Position numbers and translations under genes: made by a program. Shown here piece by piece: positions 15,239 through 21,748 of a DNA stretch of 32,802 nt. Source of the DNA: Nitrospiraceae bacterium (lineage in GTDB: Bacteria > Nitrospirota > Thermodesulfovibrionia > UBA6902); contig QZJG01000060.1 in assembly GCA_003599275.1 (NCBI GenBank), forward strand, positions 88,854-121,655. The letters run 5' to 3'. Numbering within the stretch: position 1 is the stretch's first letter; every line of letters begins with the position of its first letter. Below the pieces are notes generated by a model that searched no databases, had not been told where the DNA came from, and saw nothing but the letters and a program-made list of their open reading frames with translations.

Positions 15239-15270
15239 ATTATACGCAAACTGTCAGCATTATGGCAGTT
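15239..15270 (-). promoter_or_regulatory. Operator C and promoter of the WYL gene
   Basis: On the minus strand a perfect TATAAT (15244-15239) is preceded within 4 bp by the palindrome with core CTGTCAGCATTATGGCAG (15251-15268; 8-bp outer arms with one mismatch, 15249-15270). The operator covers the -35 region, fitting repression or activation by the adjacent WYL protein. Confidence 0.7.
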
Positions 15271-15307
15271 AAATTATTATTTCAGATGAAGCGTAATTTA
15301 TTGAGGG

Positions 15308-15339
15308 AACTCTACGGAAATCCCAAATGGCATAGAGTT
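15308..15339. repeat. Inverted repeat beside the right island boundary
   Basis: AACTCTA (15308-15314) and TAGAGTT (15333-15339) are perfect 7-bp arms. The 9-mer GGAAATCCC occurs inside it and again just after it. Such sites near an attachment core can be recombinase arm sites, but no recombinase is known here. Confidence 0.4.
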
Positions 15340-15372
15340 GGCGGAGTGGAAATCCCCCCCTATCAAGTGTAA

Positions 15373-15420
15373 GGCGCCAAAGGTTATCACACGGTCAATG
15401 TCAGGGTGGCGAAGAAATGA
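15373..15420 (+). repeat. Right 48-bp direct repeat (candidate attR)
   Basis: An exact copy of 5394-5441 without the rest of the sulfite oxidase gene. It is followed by sequence that presumably once lay directly downstream of that gene, ending at the convergent oxidase gene at 15431. Confidence 0.9.
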
Positions 15421-15430
15421 TTGAACAGGA

Positions 15431-16102
15431 TCAGTAACCGGAAGGCTGTACTACTTCTGATTCACGGCCGCATCTCGATAAGCTGTTGTTCATATGGGCG
15501 CGTTCATCCAGTCCGATCTTGCGGAACACGTCCCCCCATGTTTTAAATCCGCCGTTTTCCGAGACGGTATGGGGAACGGGCTGCCGGTCGAGTGAGGGGT
15601 GCTTTTTGACAAACATCATGTATTCATGTTCCGCATGATCTTCGAGGTCTGCATTCAACCTGATCTCTTCCCTGATATTTACAAACGCAAGGAAACGGCA
15701 AAAGAGGTTATACCCAAAAACAGCAACAACGGGAAGGACACGGTCTTTGTACCAGTTCAGCTTCACATTGTCTTCTCTTATTTTCTCATTGACAACCTGC
15801 AGGTGCCAGAATTCATTGTCCTGCGCCTCGCGCGACCAGGTGATTAAATCCGTAGAATTGCCGACGAATGAAGGGTCCGAGAACCGGTGACTCAATTTAT
15901 GATACCGGCTGATTTCCCACGTCTGATAAGGTATCCTCGCAAGGATTTCCAGTACCCTCACTTTGCCGAGGGTCAGTTCTTTCCCGTAGAAAATATCCAT
16001 CCCACGGAACAATATCTTTGCCATCATGCCGTAAGCCCTTGGAGGACGGTCCAGTGTGGCCTCCTGTTCCCTCTTGAGGTCGATATTCTTTATCGCTGCC
16101 AT
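15431..16102 (-). CDS. Alternative oxidase-like diiron quinol oxidase
   Basis: 223 aa. All six diiron ligands of the AOX/PTOX family can be placed: Glu52 (LEILARIP), Glu97 and His100 (NEFWH), Glu154 (DLEDHAEHEY), Glu200 and His203 (DVFRKIGLDERAH). Family members are interfacial membrane proteins that oxidise quinol and reduce oxygen to water without pumping protons. The hydrophobic stretch around 120-142 fits monotopic membrane binding. In an otherwise anaerobic-looking gene set this would serve oxygen removal or redox balance (inference). It has its own promoter with a perfect TTGACA. It converges on the sulfite oxidase locus, now separated from it by the island. The sequence is divergent, so activity should be treated as probable. 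Confidence 0.75.
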   Translation of the reverse strand: MAAIKNIDLKREQEATLDRPPRAYGMMAKILFRGMDIFYGKELTLGKVRVLEILARIPYQTWEISRYHKLSHRFSDPSFVGNSTDLITWSREAQDNEFWHLQVVNEKIREDNVKLNWYKDRVLPVVAVFGYNLFCRFLAFVNIREEIRLNADLEDHAEHEYMMFVKKHPSLDRQPVPHTVSENGGFKTWGDVFRKIGLDERAHMNNSLSRCGRESEVVQPSGY

Positions 16103-16131
16103 AATTTACTTAGTATCCTCCTCCCGATTAA

Positions 16132-16160
16132 GAAATATCACATATTTGAATGCTTGTCAA
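16132..16160 (-). promoter_or_regulatory. Promoter of the alternative oxidase gene
   Basis: On the minus strand TTGACA (16160-16155), a 17-bp spacer and a weak -10 TATTTC (16137-16132), 30 bp before the ATG. GGAGGAGG lies between the promoter and the start. Confidence 0.5.
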
Positions 16161-16220
16161 TATTGAAGGGCAATTGAAAAAGCAGGGAGGAATATTCAAT
16201 TACGGAGAAACGAAGACGAG

Positions 16221-16255
16221 CGACATGGGAGCACTTTAAATTGACCGCCATGTCG
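16221..16255 (-). terminator. Stem-loop after the tandem Usp gene
   Basis: CGACATGG and CCATGTCG are perfect 8-bp arms with a 19-nt loop, located 31 bp after the stop of the tandem UspA gene. No T-run follows, so it may be an RNA-stabilising or factor-dependent end. Confidence 0.3.
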
Positions 16256-16285
16256 TCCTGTCGGTTTGAAATTGTACAACTGATT

Positions 16286-17179
16286 TTATGAAGCCTTGAC
16301 CACCAGCACTGAGCAATCCGAGAGGCCGATGACCCGTTCTGTCACGCTCCCCATGAGAAGCCTGTCGATACCTGTACGGCCGTGGCTGCCGACAACGATC
16401 AGGTCCGCCATCTTTTCTTTGGCGGTATTTATGATGGCTTCGAAAGGTTTGCCGCTGTATATGAGACCTGTAGCCGCAACCCCTTCTTTTTCAGAAGCTT
16501 CTTTCAGCTCCTTGATAATGCATTCCGCCATCTTCAGTTCTTTTTCAACGATGGTCTCCTTCATCATTTCCGTATGCACAATATCGAACGGAGATGCAGC
16601 TTCGGAAGGCATGACCGTGACGGCAATAAGGGTGGAGCCGCAGCGTTTTGCGATCCCGACGGCCTCGCGCACCGCTGCTTCACTGTATTTTGAACCGTCC
16701 GTGGCCACGACAATTCTGTTGAACTCAATCTTCGCAGCCCTCGGGACCACAAGAACATTGCATGGTGCATGGCCGATTGCTTTTGCGGTCTCGCTTCCCA
16801 TCATGAGCCTTTTCAGCCCGGTCCTTCCACGCCTGCCCATGATTATCATATCGACCTTGTTCTTCCCGGCTTCTTCAATAACGTATTTGTAAGGCTCTTC
16901 CCCCTGGCGGGGTATTATTTCGCAGTCAACGCCTTCCTTTGCCGCCCTGTCTTTTACAGCTTCAAGATGACTTCTTGTCGCTTTTTCAGCTTTCTCGACA
17001 AGCTGCGGAGCAATAGTTTCATATTCAGGATTTGTCTCAATAACTGAAACGGCCAATAACTTGCTCGAACATGTCTTTGCAAGTTTTATGGCTTCTCTGA
17101 CCGCACCTTCACAGAATTCGGAGCCGTCGGTTGATAAGAGTAATTTTTCGAGTCTTACGGCAGGACAGGACAATGCCAT
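16286..17179 (-). CDS. Tandem universal stress protein (two UspA domains)
   Basis: 297 aa with two UspA domains, about 8-146 and 150-296. Each starts with a strand leading to ATDGS/STDGS and ends with the nucleotide-binding signature: GRRGRTGLKRLMMGS with CNVLVV, and GSHGRTGIDRLLMGS with CSVLVV. These GxxGxxG-GS motifs mark the ATP-binding subgroup. UspA proteins help cells survive starvation, redox or uncoupler stress; the exact target is unknown. It follows another single-domain UspA gene after 47 bp in the same direction, probably one operon with the membrane proteins upstream. AAAGGGG precedes the ATG. Confidence 0.9.
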   Translation of the reverse strand: MALSCPAVRLEKLLLSTDGSEFCEGAVREAIKLAKTCSSKLLAVSVIETNPEYETIAPQLVEKAEKATRSHLEAVKDRAAKEGVDCEIIPRQGEEPYKYVIEEAGKNKVDMIIMGRRGRTGLKRLMMGSETAKAIGHAPCNVLVVPRAAKIEFNRIVVATDGSKYSEAAVREAVGIAKRCGSTLIAVTVMPSEAASPFDIVHTEMMKETIVEKELKMAECIIKELKEASEKEGVAATGLIYSGKPFEAIINTAKEKMADLIVVGSHGRTGIDRLLMGSVTERVIGLSDCSVLVVKAS

Positions 17180-17226
17180 GTGATACCCCTTTCTTGAATT
17201 AAGAACTGCTTGAATGGTTCAAGCGG

Positions 17227-17676
17227 TTACGCTTTAACAACCAGTACTGAACACGGAGTATGGGCCAATACTTTTTGAGTGACGCTGCCCATCAGGAATT
17301 TTTTCAGGCCTTTTCTGCCGTGGCTGCCCATTACGATCATTTCGACCTTTTTCTTTTCAGCTTCCTCAATAATGAATTGCGCCGGCTCTTCTCCCTGACG
17401 CGCGATCGTTTCACATTCTATCCCTTCTTTCACAATGCATTCTTTGGTCCATTCAAGGAGCTGTCTTGTATCACTCTCGGCTTTCTCAACGATCTTCGGG
17501 GCGAGGGCCTCATATTCAGGATTGACCTCTACCACTGAGATTATGTGCAATTTGGAAGAGCAGGCCTTTGATATGCTTATGGCCTGCTTCATGGCTGCTT
17601 CGCTGAAGTCGGAGCCGTCAGTGGCGAGTAGGATGTTTTTAAGACTGGCAATGGGACATGCCTGTTTTTCGGCCAT
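17227..17676 (-). CDS. Universal stress protein (single UspA domain)
   Basis: 149 aa. LLATDGSDFSEAA near the start and GSHGRKGLKKFLMGSVTQKV followed by CSVLVVKA at the end give a complete ATP-binding UspA domain. The ATG at 17676 follows GGAGGG with an 8-nt gap; longer in-frame starts upstream lie inside the preceding gene and are rejected. The start is only two bases after the stop of the small membrane protein gene, so the two are co-translated. It resembles the first domain of its downstream neighbour (CSSKL, VEKAE, RQGEEP), which suggests gene duplication. Confidence 0.92.
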   Translation of the reverse strand: MAEKQACPIASLKNILLATDGSDFSEAAMKQAISISKACSSKLHIISVVEVNPEYEALAPKIVEKAESDTRQLLEWTKECIVKEGIECETIARQGEEPAQFIIEEAEKKKVEMIVMGSHGRKGLKKFLMGSVTQKVLAHTPCSVLVVKA

Positions 17677-17678
17677 GA

Positions 17679-18122
17679 TTAGTGCCCTCCTACTTTTAGT
17701 ATCCCGCTTGCGGCGAGGACAAGGACAGCTATCTCGGCTATCGCGATGAGTACGTAGGGAGTTTCTTTCTTTCTCAGAAGTATAGGAATTATGGCTGAGT
17801 AACATAATATTGTTAACCCCGCAAGCCAGGCGATTCCGACAAAATTCAGATAGTCTCCTTTACCTGCCAGCGCAGTCCATCCCCAGCCTGTCGGTATATT
17901 GAAGGCCTGATTGAAATCATGGGCCCTCATGCTCCAGTACGGCACGTCCGAGCCCGGCGGGGTTTTGGAAAGCTCTTCGATAGGCACGTGACTGGGCAGC
18001 GCCCCGGATATATAGATGATGAAAGTAATTATGAGCAGGGCCAGCCCGGACCACATCCCTTTATTTAAGATATTAGCATATACAATCTGTTCTTCAGATG
18101 CCTTTGTTTTATCATTTGCCAT
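17679..18122 (-). CDS. Small membrane protein with three predicted helices, next to TauE
   Basis: 147 aa. Three hydrophobic segments are visible at about 24-42 (MWSGLALLIITFIIYISGA), 93-114 (FVGIAWLAGLTILCYSAIIPILL) and 121-138 (YVLIAIAEIAVLVLAA), with a soluble loop holding SMRAHDFNQAFNIPTGWGW. I do not recognise the family with confidence; small membrane partners of this sort (for example DUF1634 proteins) often sit beside TauE/SafE exporters. It lies 77 bp after the exporter gene and directly before a UspA gene in the same direction. A role in exporter assembly or regulation is plausible but not shown by the sequence. Confidence 0.8.
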   Translation of the reverse strand: MANDKTKASEEQIVYANILNKGMWSGLALLIITFIIYISGALPSHVPIEELSKTPPGSDVPYWSMRAHDFNQAFNIPTGWGWTALAGKGDYLNFVGIAWLAGLTILCYSAIIPILLRKKETPYVLIAIAEIAVLVLAASGILKVGGH

Positions 18123-18143
18123 GTTATTCTCTCCTTTAGTTAT

Positions 18144-18192
18144 AGGGTCAAGGGTCCTGAAAGTTTTTCCTTGCCACTAGGTCCTTGCCCCT
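18144..18192. repeat. GC-rich imperfect palindrome between the exporter and small membrane protein genes
   Basis: AGGGTCAAGGGTCC pairs imperfectly with GGTCCTTGCCCCT. The words CAAGGG and CCTTGCCCC recur at 19354-19455, so both may belong to one dispersed repeat family. Confidence 0.4.
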
Positions 18193-18199
18193 GTTTTTA

Positions 18200-19177
18200 T
18201 TATTTCCAGATCTCAAGTCCTTTTAATAAAGCCCTTAGTCCTGCGAAAAGTAAAAGTCCGATGACCATCCATTTGATGGCCTTTGGTTTTGCCTTTGCAA
18301 GGATCTTTACACCCACCATGGAACCTAACATGATGCCTACGATTGAAGGCACTACGATCATCGGCAGTACCGCGCCCTGGTTGAGGTAGACCCATGCCGC
18401 CGACGTGTCGGTGATGGAAAGCAGGAACTTGCTCGTGGCAACGGATATTTTCAGGGGAGCGCCCATTAGCAGGTTTAAAACCGGAACGTTAGCCCATCCC
18501 GCGCCGAGACCGAACATCCCCGCCATAATGCCGATCACGATGAACAGCAAGAGCCCCTGCGGCGTCTTATGGACTGTCCATTCCACGTCTTTGCCGATAG
18601 ATTCTTCCCGGTAGATACCCATGATGCCGAGGCTCTGGGCGATGTTGTCGGGTTTGGGCACGTTGGGGAAGTCGGACTTCTTTGCCGTGGCCATAATTAT
18701 TACGATGAACAGGATGGTGGCGCCGAGGAGAATATTGACGACATTGGGCTTAAGAGCCAGGCCGATCATTGCGCCGCCTATGGCTGCCGCCGAGGCAATA
18801 AGCGCCACGGGAAGTGCGAGCCGCAGGCTTGCGAGGTTTCGTTTCAGGAGCCCGGGTCCTGCTGCGAGCGCCCCTGCAAGGGCCACAAGAAGTCCAGCGC
18901 CTCTGACGAAATCGATATTAAAAGGGAAAAATCCGCCGACAATCGGCACAAACAAAACACCGCCTCCGACACCGCCTAAAACTGCAAGTATACCGAGGAC
19001 AAATGTTACTACAAACAAGACCAGCGGCCAGACCCACCATGCAACGTCCTGGTTTGCAGGCGGAGGCGCGACTGATTCCGCTGTCGAGGCAAACGTGGAA
19101 ACGGCCACCAGCGTCAAACAGAAAACTATTGATAAGAACAAGACAGTTTTGGGGGATCTTAGTGTTTTGGCTAACAT
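18200..19177 (-). CDS. TauE/SafE-family anion (sulfite) exporter
   Basis: 325-aa polytopic membrane protein. A signal-like first hydrophobic stretch (11-30) is followed by about eight further helices. The family hallmark glycine-rich segment appears twice: VLGGVGGGVLFVPIVGG (about 65-81) and AGMFGLGAGWANVPVLNLLMG (about 220-240), the two halves of the inverted repeat fold. Members export sulfite, sulfoacetate or related anions, or move other C2/sulfur compounds. The nearby sulfite oxidase family gene supports a sulfur role, but the substrate is inferred. It is first in a unit with the small membrane protein and UspA genes. A strong promoter and a folded leader precede it. Confidence 0.88.
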   Translation of the reverse strand: MLAKTLRSPKTVLFLSIVFCLTLVAVSTFASTAESVAPPPANQDVAWWVWPLVLFVVTFVLGILAVLGGVGGGVLFVPIVGGFFPFNIDFVRGAGLLVALAGALAAGPGLLKRNLASLRLALPVALIASAAAIGGAMIGLALKPNVVNILLGATILFIVIIMATAKKSDFPNVPKPDNIAQSLGIMGIYREESIGKDVEWTVHKTPQGLLLFIVIGIMAGMFGLGAGWANVPVLNLLMGAPLKISVATSKFLLSITDTSAAWVYLNQGAVLPMIVVPSIVGIMLGSMVGVKILAKAKPKAIKWMVIGLLLFAGLRALLKGLEIWK

Positions 19178-19224
19178 TATTCGTCCATCCTTTTTATTAA
19201 AAATTTTTTAAAAGAAGTTAGCGA

Positions 19225-19280
19225 CAAGAAAAACCGCTTCAATTTGAAGCACGACTGTTCTAATTTGTAACAGGCGGTTT
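19225..19280 (-). promoter_or_regulatory. Structured 5' leader or attenuator of the exporter operon
   Basis: On the minus strand AAACCGC (19280-19274) pairs with GCGGTTT (19237-19231) and encloses two hairpins, CTGTT/AACAG arms (19273-19255) and GCTTCAA/TTGAAGC arms (19250-19236). The fold ends in TTTTTCTT, resembling an intrinsic terminator 47 bp before the exporter ATG. It starts at the predicted transcription start, so it may be an attenuator or ligand-sensing leader. Confidence 0.5.
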
Positions 19281-19309
19281 ATTTTAATGAACTGAGGCCA
19301 TAAAATCAA
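19281..19309 (-). promoter_or_regulatory. Sigma-70 promoter of the exporter operon
   Basis: TTGATT (19309-19304), exactly 17 bp, then TAAAAT (19286-19281) on the minus strand. Transcription would begin near 19275, at the first bases of the folded leader. Confidence 0.65.
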
Positions 19310-19353
19310 TAATAAAACAGTTTATAGAATTATAAATATGCATGATGAAGGAA

Positions 19354-19455
19354 AGGGGCAGGGGCCATGGGGCAAGGGTTTAAGATGAGATTTAAAAGGG
19401 GTCACGGGTGACAGGCGTGTTTTTTTTTGCCCCCGGCCCCTTGCCCCCGGACCCT
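19354..19455. repeat. GC-rich inverted repeat upstream of surE
   Basis: GGGGCAAGGG (19369-19378) and CCCCTTGCCCC (19437-19447) form the core arms, with extra G-rich and C-rich blocks around them and a nine-T run at 19420-19428. It resembles the element at 18144-18192. It ends just before the surE -10 box. Confidence 0.45.
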
Positions 19456-19456
19456 G

Positions 19457-19465
19457 TGTTAGAAT
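19457..19465 (+). promoter_or_regulatory. Extended -10 promoter of surE, possibly leaderless
   Basis: TGTTAGAAT is a TGn-extended -10 ending five bases before the ATG at 19471. No Shine-Dalgarno and no clear -35 are present, so transcription may begin at the start codon. Confidence 0.45.
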
Positions 19466-19470
19466 ACTCG

Positions 19471-20235
19471 ATGCCGACGATCCTGGTCACAAATGACGAC
19501 GGAATATCATCGCCTGGAATTAAGATACTCTCAAAGACGCTCAAGGCCCTCGGAGAGGTTTATGTTGTGGCCCCTGAAACAGAGCAGAGCGCCGTTGCTC
19601 ACGCTCTCACTCTGCACAGGCCGTTGAAATCCGAAAAGGCCGGCAGGAATGCATACTCGGTAAACGGCACGCCTACCGACTGCGTTATTATTGCGGTCAA
19701 CAGGATACTTTCACGGAAACCGGACATAATTGTCTCCGGCATCAACAACGGCGCGAACCTGGGAGATGACATTACCTATTCCGGCACGGTCGCTGCGGCA
19801 ATCGAGGGCACGCTTCTCGGTATTCCGTCAATAGCCGTGTCCCTTGTCAGAAATGACAATAACGACAATTATCGCAAAAGGTCATCACTTCTGAAAACAG
19901 CAGCGGATTTTGCATTGAAACTTGCTAAAAAAATTCTGGCGAAGGGACTGCCGCCGGATACGCTCCTGAATGTCAACGTGCCGAACATCTCAGGGATTAA
20001 GGGAGTGAAATTCACGAAACAGGGCAAGCCGGTTTACTACAATGCCGTTCATGAGACTTCAGATCCCCGGGGAAGGAAATTTTACTGGATTTGCGGCGGC
20101 GCTCCAAAATGGGAACCGGATGAGGACTTCGATTTTGAGGCAATTCAGAAAGGGTATATTTCCATCACGCCCGTGCATCTGGACCTGACAAATTATGAAG
20201 CGCTGGAGTTAATAAAAAAAGAATGGAAAATGTGA
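19471..20235 (+). CDS. surE: 5'/3'-nucleotidase SurE
   Basis: 254-aa metal-dependent nucleoside monophosphatase (stationary-phase survival protein). Metal ligands of the family are present: Asp9 and Asp10 in TNDDG, Ser40 in ETEQSAVAHA and Asn92 in SGINNGANLGDD. Length and ITYSGTVAAA motif are typical. The ATG at 19471 gives the conserved start PTILVTNDDG; an upstream GTG at 19408 would add a proline-rich stretch from the repeat and is rejected. There is no ribosome binding site, fitting a leaderless mRNA. Downstream in the same direction are an FAD protein and pcm; surE and pcm are commonly linked in bacteria. Confidence 0.95.
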   Translation: MPTILVTNDDGISSPGIKILSKTLKALGEVYVVAPETEQSAVAHALTLHRPLKSEKAGRNAYSVNGTPTDCVIIAVNRILSRKPDIIVSGINNGANLGDDITYSGTVAAAIEGTLLGIPSIAVSLVRNDNNDNYRKRSSLLKTAADFALKLAKKILAKGLPPDTLLNVNVPNISGIKGVKFTKQGKPVYYNAVHETSDPRGRKFYWICGGAPKWEPDEDFDFEAIQKGYISITPVHLDLTNYEALELIKKEWKM

Positions 20236-20249
20236 TGCAGATGGACCTT

Positions 20250-20339
20250 CTGTCATTCCGCACTTGATGCGGAATCCAGTTTTTCTTTCTGGATTCCCGT
20301 TTTCACCAACAGTAGGTGCCTTAAGCACGGGAATGACAG
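20250..20339. repeat. Palindromic intergenic repeat (REP/MITE-like)
   Basis: Ends are the perfect inverted repeat CTGTCATTCC / GGAATGACAG. Inside are ATTCCGCA-TGCGGAAT and TTCCCGT-ACGGGAA plus CACC-GGTG, so the single strand folds into two hairpins. The GTCATTCC...GGAATCCAG wording is that of short mobile palindromes scattered in many bacterial genomes. It may also terminate surE. Confidence 0.7.
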
Positions 20340-20353
20340 GAATAAGAAATTAA

Positions 20354-21733
20354 ATGAAACATTACGATGTAATCATTGTAGGAGCGGGGCCTGCCGGTAT
20401 TTTTGCCGCGCTTGAAATGGTGTCCGCAAAAAAAGGCATTAAAATCCTCATCCTCGAAAAAGGCATGGACATCGATGAAAGGGTCTGCCCCTCTGCCTCA
20501 CAAAAAATCCCCTGCGTCCAGTGCCCCGACTGCGGGCTTTTATGCGGATGGGGCGGAGCAGGCGCATATAGTGACGGGAAGCTGACCCTTTCAAAAGAGA
20601 TCGGCGGGAACCTTTTGAGGTATATCGATGACCCGGCCCTTCAGTCGCTTATTGATTACACTGACGGGTTATATGTCAAATACGGAGCGCCATCGGAATT
20701 TTTCGGCGGTGATGCGGGCAAGGTCGATGCGCTAAAGAGGAACGCCGAAAATAACGGGCTTTCCCTGATACCATCACGGATAAGGCATATCGGGACAGAC
20801 AGGTGCCCGGCTGTCCTCAAGAAGATGAAGGCTGAGATCAATTCCGAAGCCGACATAGTTTTTTCACGGGACGTGACGACGATTGTTGTTGAAAACGGGA
20901 AGGCTGTTGGTGTTAAGACGATGGAAGGCGACTTGTTTTACGGGGATTTCGTAATCGTCGCCCCCGGCAGGGAAGGCGCCCTCTGGCTTGAAAGACAGGC
21001 AAAGACGATGGGGCTTTCATTATTGAAGAATCCGGTCGACATCGGCGTAAGGGTGGAGCTGCCCGCTGAAACTCTCGAACCGCTCACAAAAGTGGTATAT
21101 GAGCCGAAGCTGATTTTCCATTCAAGGAAATTCAATGACAGGGTCAGGACATTTTGCGTTAACCCATACGGCGAGATTGTGAGGGAATACGTTAAAGGGG
21201 TCTGGATCGTCAACGGGCACAGTTACTCCAACGTCAAGACCGATAACACAAACTTTGCGCTCCTGGTGAGCACGTATTTTACGGAGCCCTTCGATGAACC
21301 GCATTTATACGGCAGATATGTCGCAAGGCTTGCCAATCTCCTTGGAAAGGGCGTTATCGTCCAGAAGCTCGGCGACCTGCTGAAGGGGAGGAGATCGACT
21401 CCGCTCCGGATAAAAAGGGGGCGCGTGAAACCGACACTCCCTGACGCTGCGCCGGGCGACCTCAGTTTCGTACTCCCGCACCGATATATCATAGACATAC
21501 TTGAAATGCTCAGGGCGATGGACAAAATCGCTCCGGGTGTCTACAGCCCCCATACGCTGTTATACGGAGTTGAGGTAAAATTCTATTCAAGGCAGCTAAA
21601 GCTTGACGGTAACCTGGAGACAGAAATAAAAAACCTGTTCGCCATAGGAGACGGAGCGGGAGTGAGCAGGGGGCTTATCCAGGCCTCGGCTTCGGGTATA
21701 ATTGCTGCAAGAGAGATTTTGAAGAGGATATAA
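20354..21733 (+). CDS. FAD-dependent dehydrogenase (COG2509-like)
   Basis: 459-aa flavoprotein. The N-terminal Rossmann motif VGAGPAGIFAALE (9-21) with Glu35 (ILILEKG) binds FAD, and GDGAGVSRGLIQASASGIIAA near the C-terminus is the second FAD motif. A cysteine cluster C45, C54, C57, C60 and C64 precedes GWGGAGAYSDGKL, a hallmark of this uncharacterised FAD dehydrogenase family; whether it binds metal or Fe-S is unknown. The physiological substrate is not known. It lies between surE and pcm on the same strand and is 15 bp from pcm, so it is probably co-transcribed with it. Confidence 0.88.
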   Translation: MKHYDVIIVGAGPAGIFAALEMVSAKKGIKILILEKGMDIDERVCPSASQKIPCVQCPDCGLLCGWGGAGAYSDGKLTLSKEIGGNLLRYIDDPALQSLIDYTDGLYVKYGAPSEFFGGDAGKVDALKRNAENNGLSLIPSRIRHIGTDRCPAVLKKMKAEINSEADIVFSRDVTTIVVENGKAVGVKTMEGDLFYGDFVIVAPGREGALWLERQAKTMGLSLLKNPVDIGVRVELPAETLEPLTKVVYEPKLIFHSRKFNDRVRTFCVNPYGEIVREYVKGVWIVNGHSYSNVKTDNTNFALLVSTYFTEPFDEPHLYGRYVARLANLLGKGVIVQKLGDLLKGRRSTPLRIKRGRVKPTLPDAAPGDLSFVLPHRYIIDILEMLRAMDKIAPGVYSPHTLLYGVEVKFYSRQLKLDGNLETEIKNLFAIGDGAGVSRGLIQASASGIIAAREILKRI

Positions 21734-21748
21734 ATTTCTGGGTTAGAC

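Larger units (their letters stand above)
5442..15372. mobile_element. Genomic island between 48-bp direct repeats
   Basis: The segment between the repeats carries only accessory genes: VapBC, HNH nuclease, GHKL ATPase, SNF2 helicase, WYL regulator, plus fragments of a possible acetyltransferase and of a second WYL gene. Parts are clearly more AT-rich than the flanks, notably the HNH gene. No integrase, transposase or phage structural gene is visible, so it was either mobilised by an enzyme encoded elsewhere or has lost its recombinase. The island leaves the sulfite oxidase reading frame intact. Confidence 0.75.

Noticed and set aside
7436-15270. CRISPR array from the repeated 18-mers
   Set aside because: Only three copies, thousands of bases apart and each at a promoter; no regular spacers and no cas genes.
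5442-15372. Prophage
   Set aside because: No integrase, terminase, capsid, portal, tail or lysis gene is present; cargo is regulatory and defence-like only.
16296-16892. Plus-strand open frame of 198 codons across the tandem Usp gene
   Set aside because: Antisense shadow; the minus strand carries two complete UspA domains.
18621-19211. Plus-strand open frame of 196 codons across the exporter gene
   Set aside because: Threonine/proline/alanine-rich low-information translation opposite a clear TauE protein.
19408-19470. Upstream start for SurE adding 21 residues
   Set aside because: The extra segment is translated GC-rich repeat and the conserved SurE start is PTILVTNDDG.
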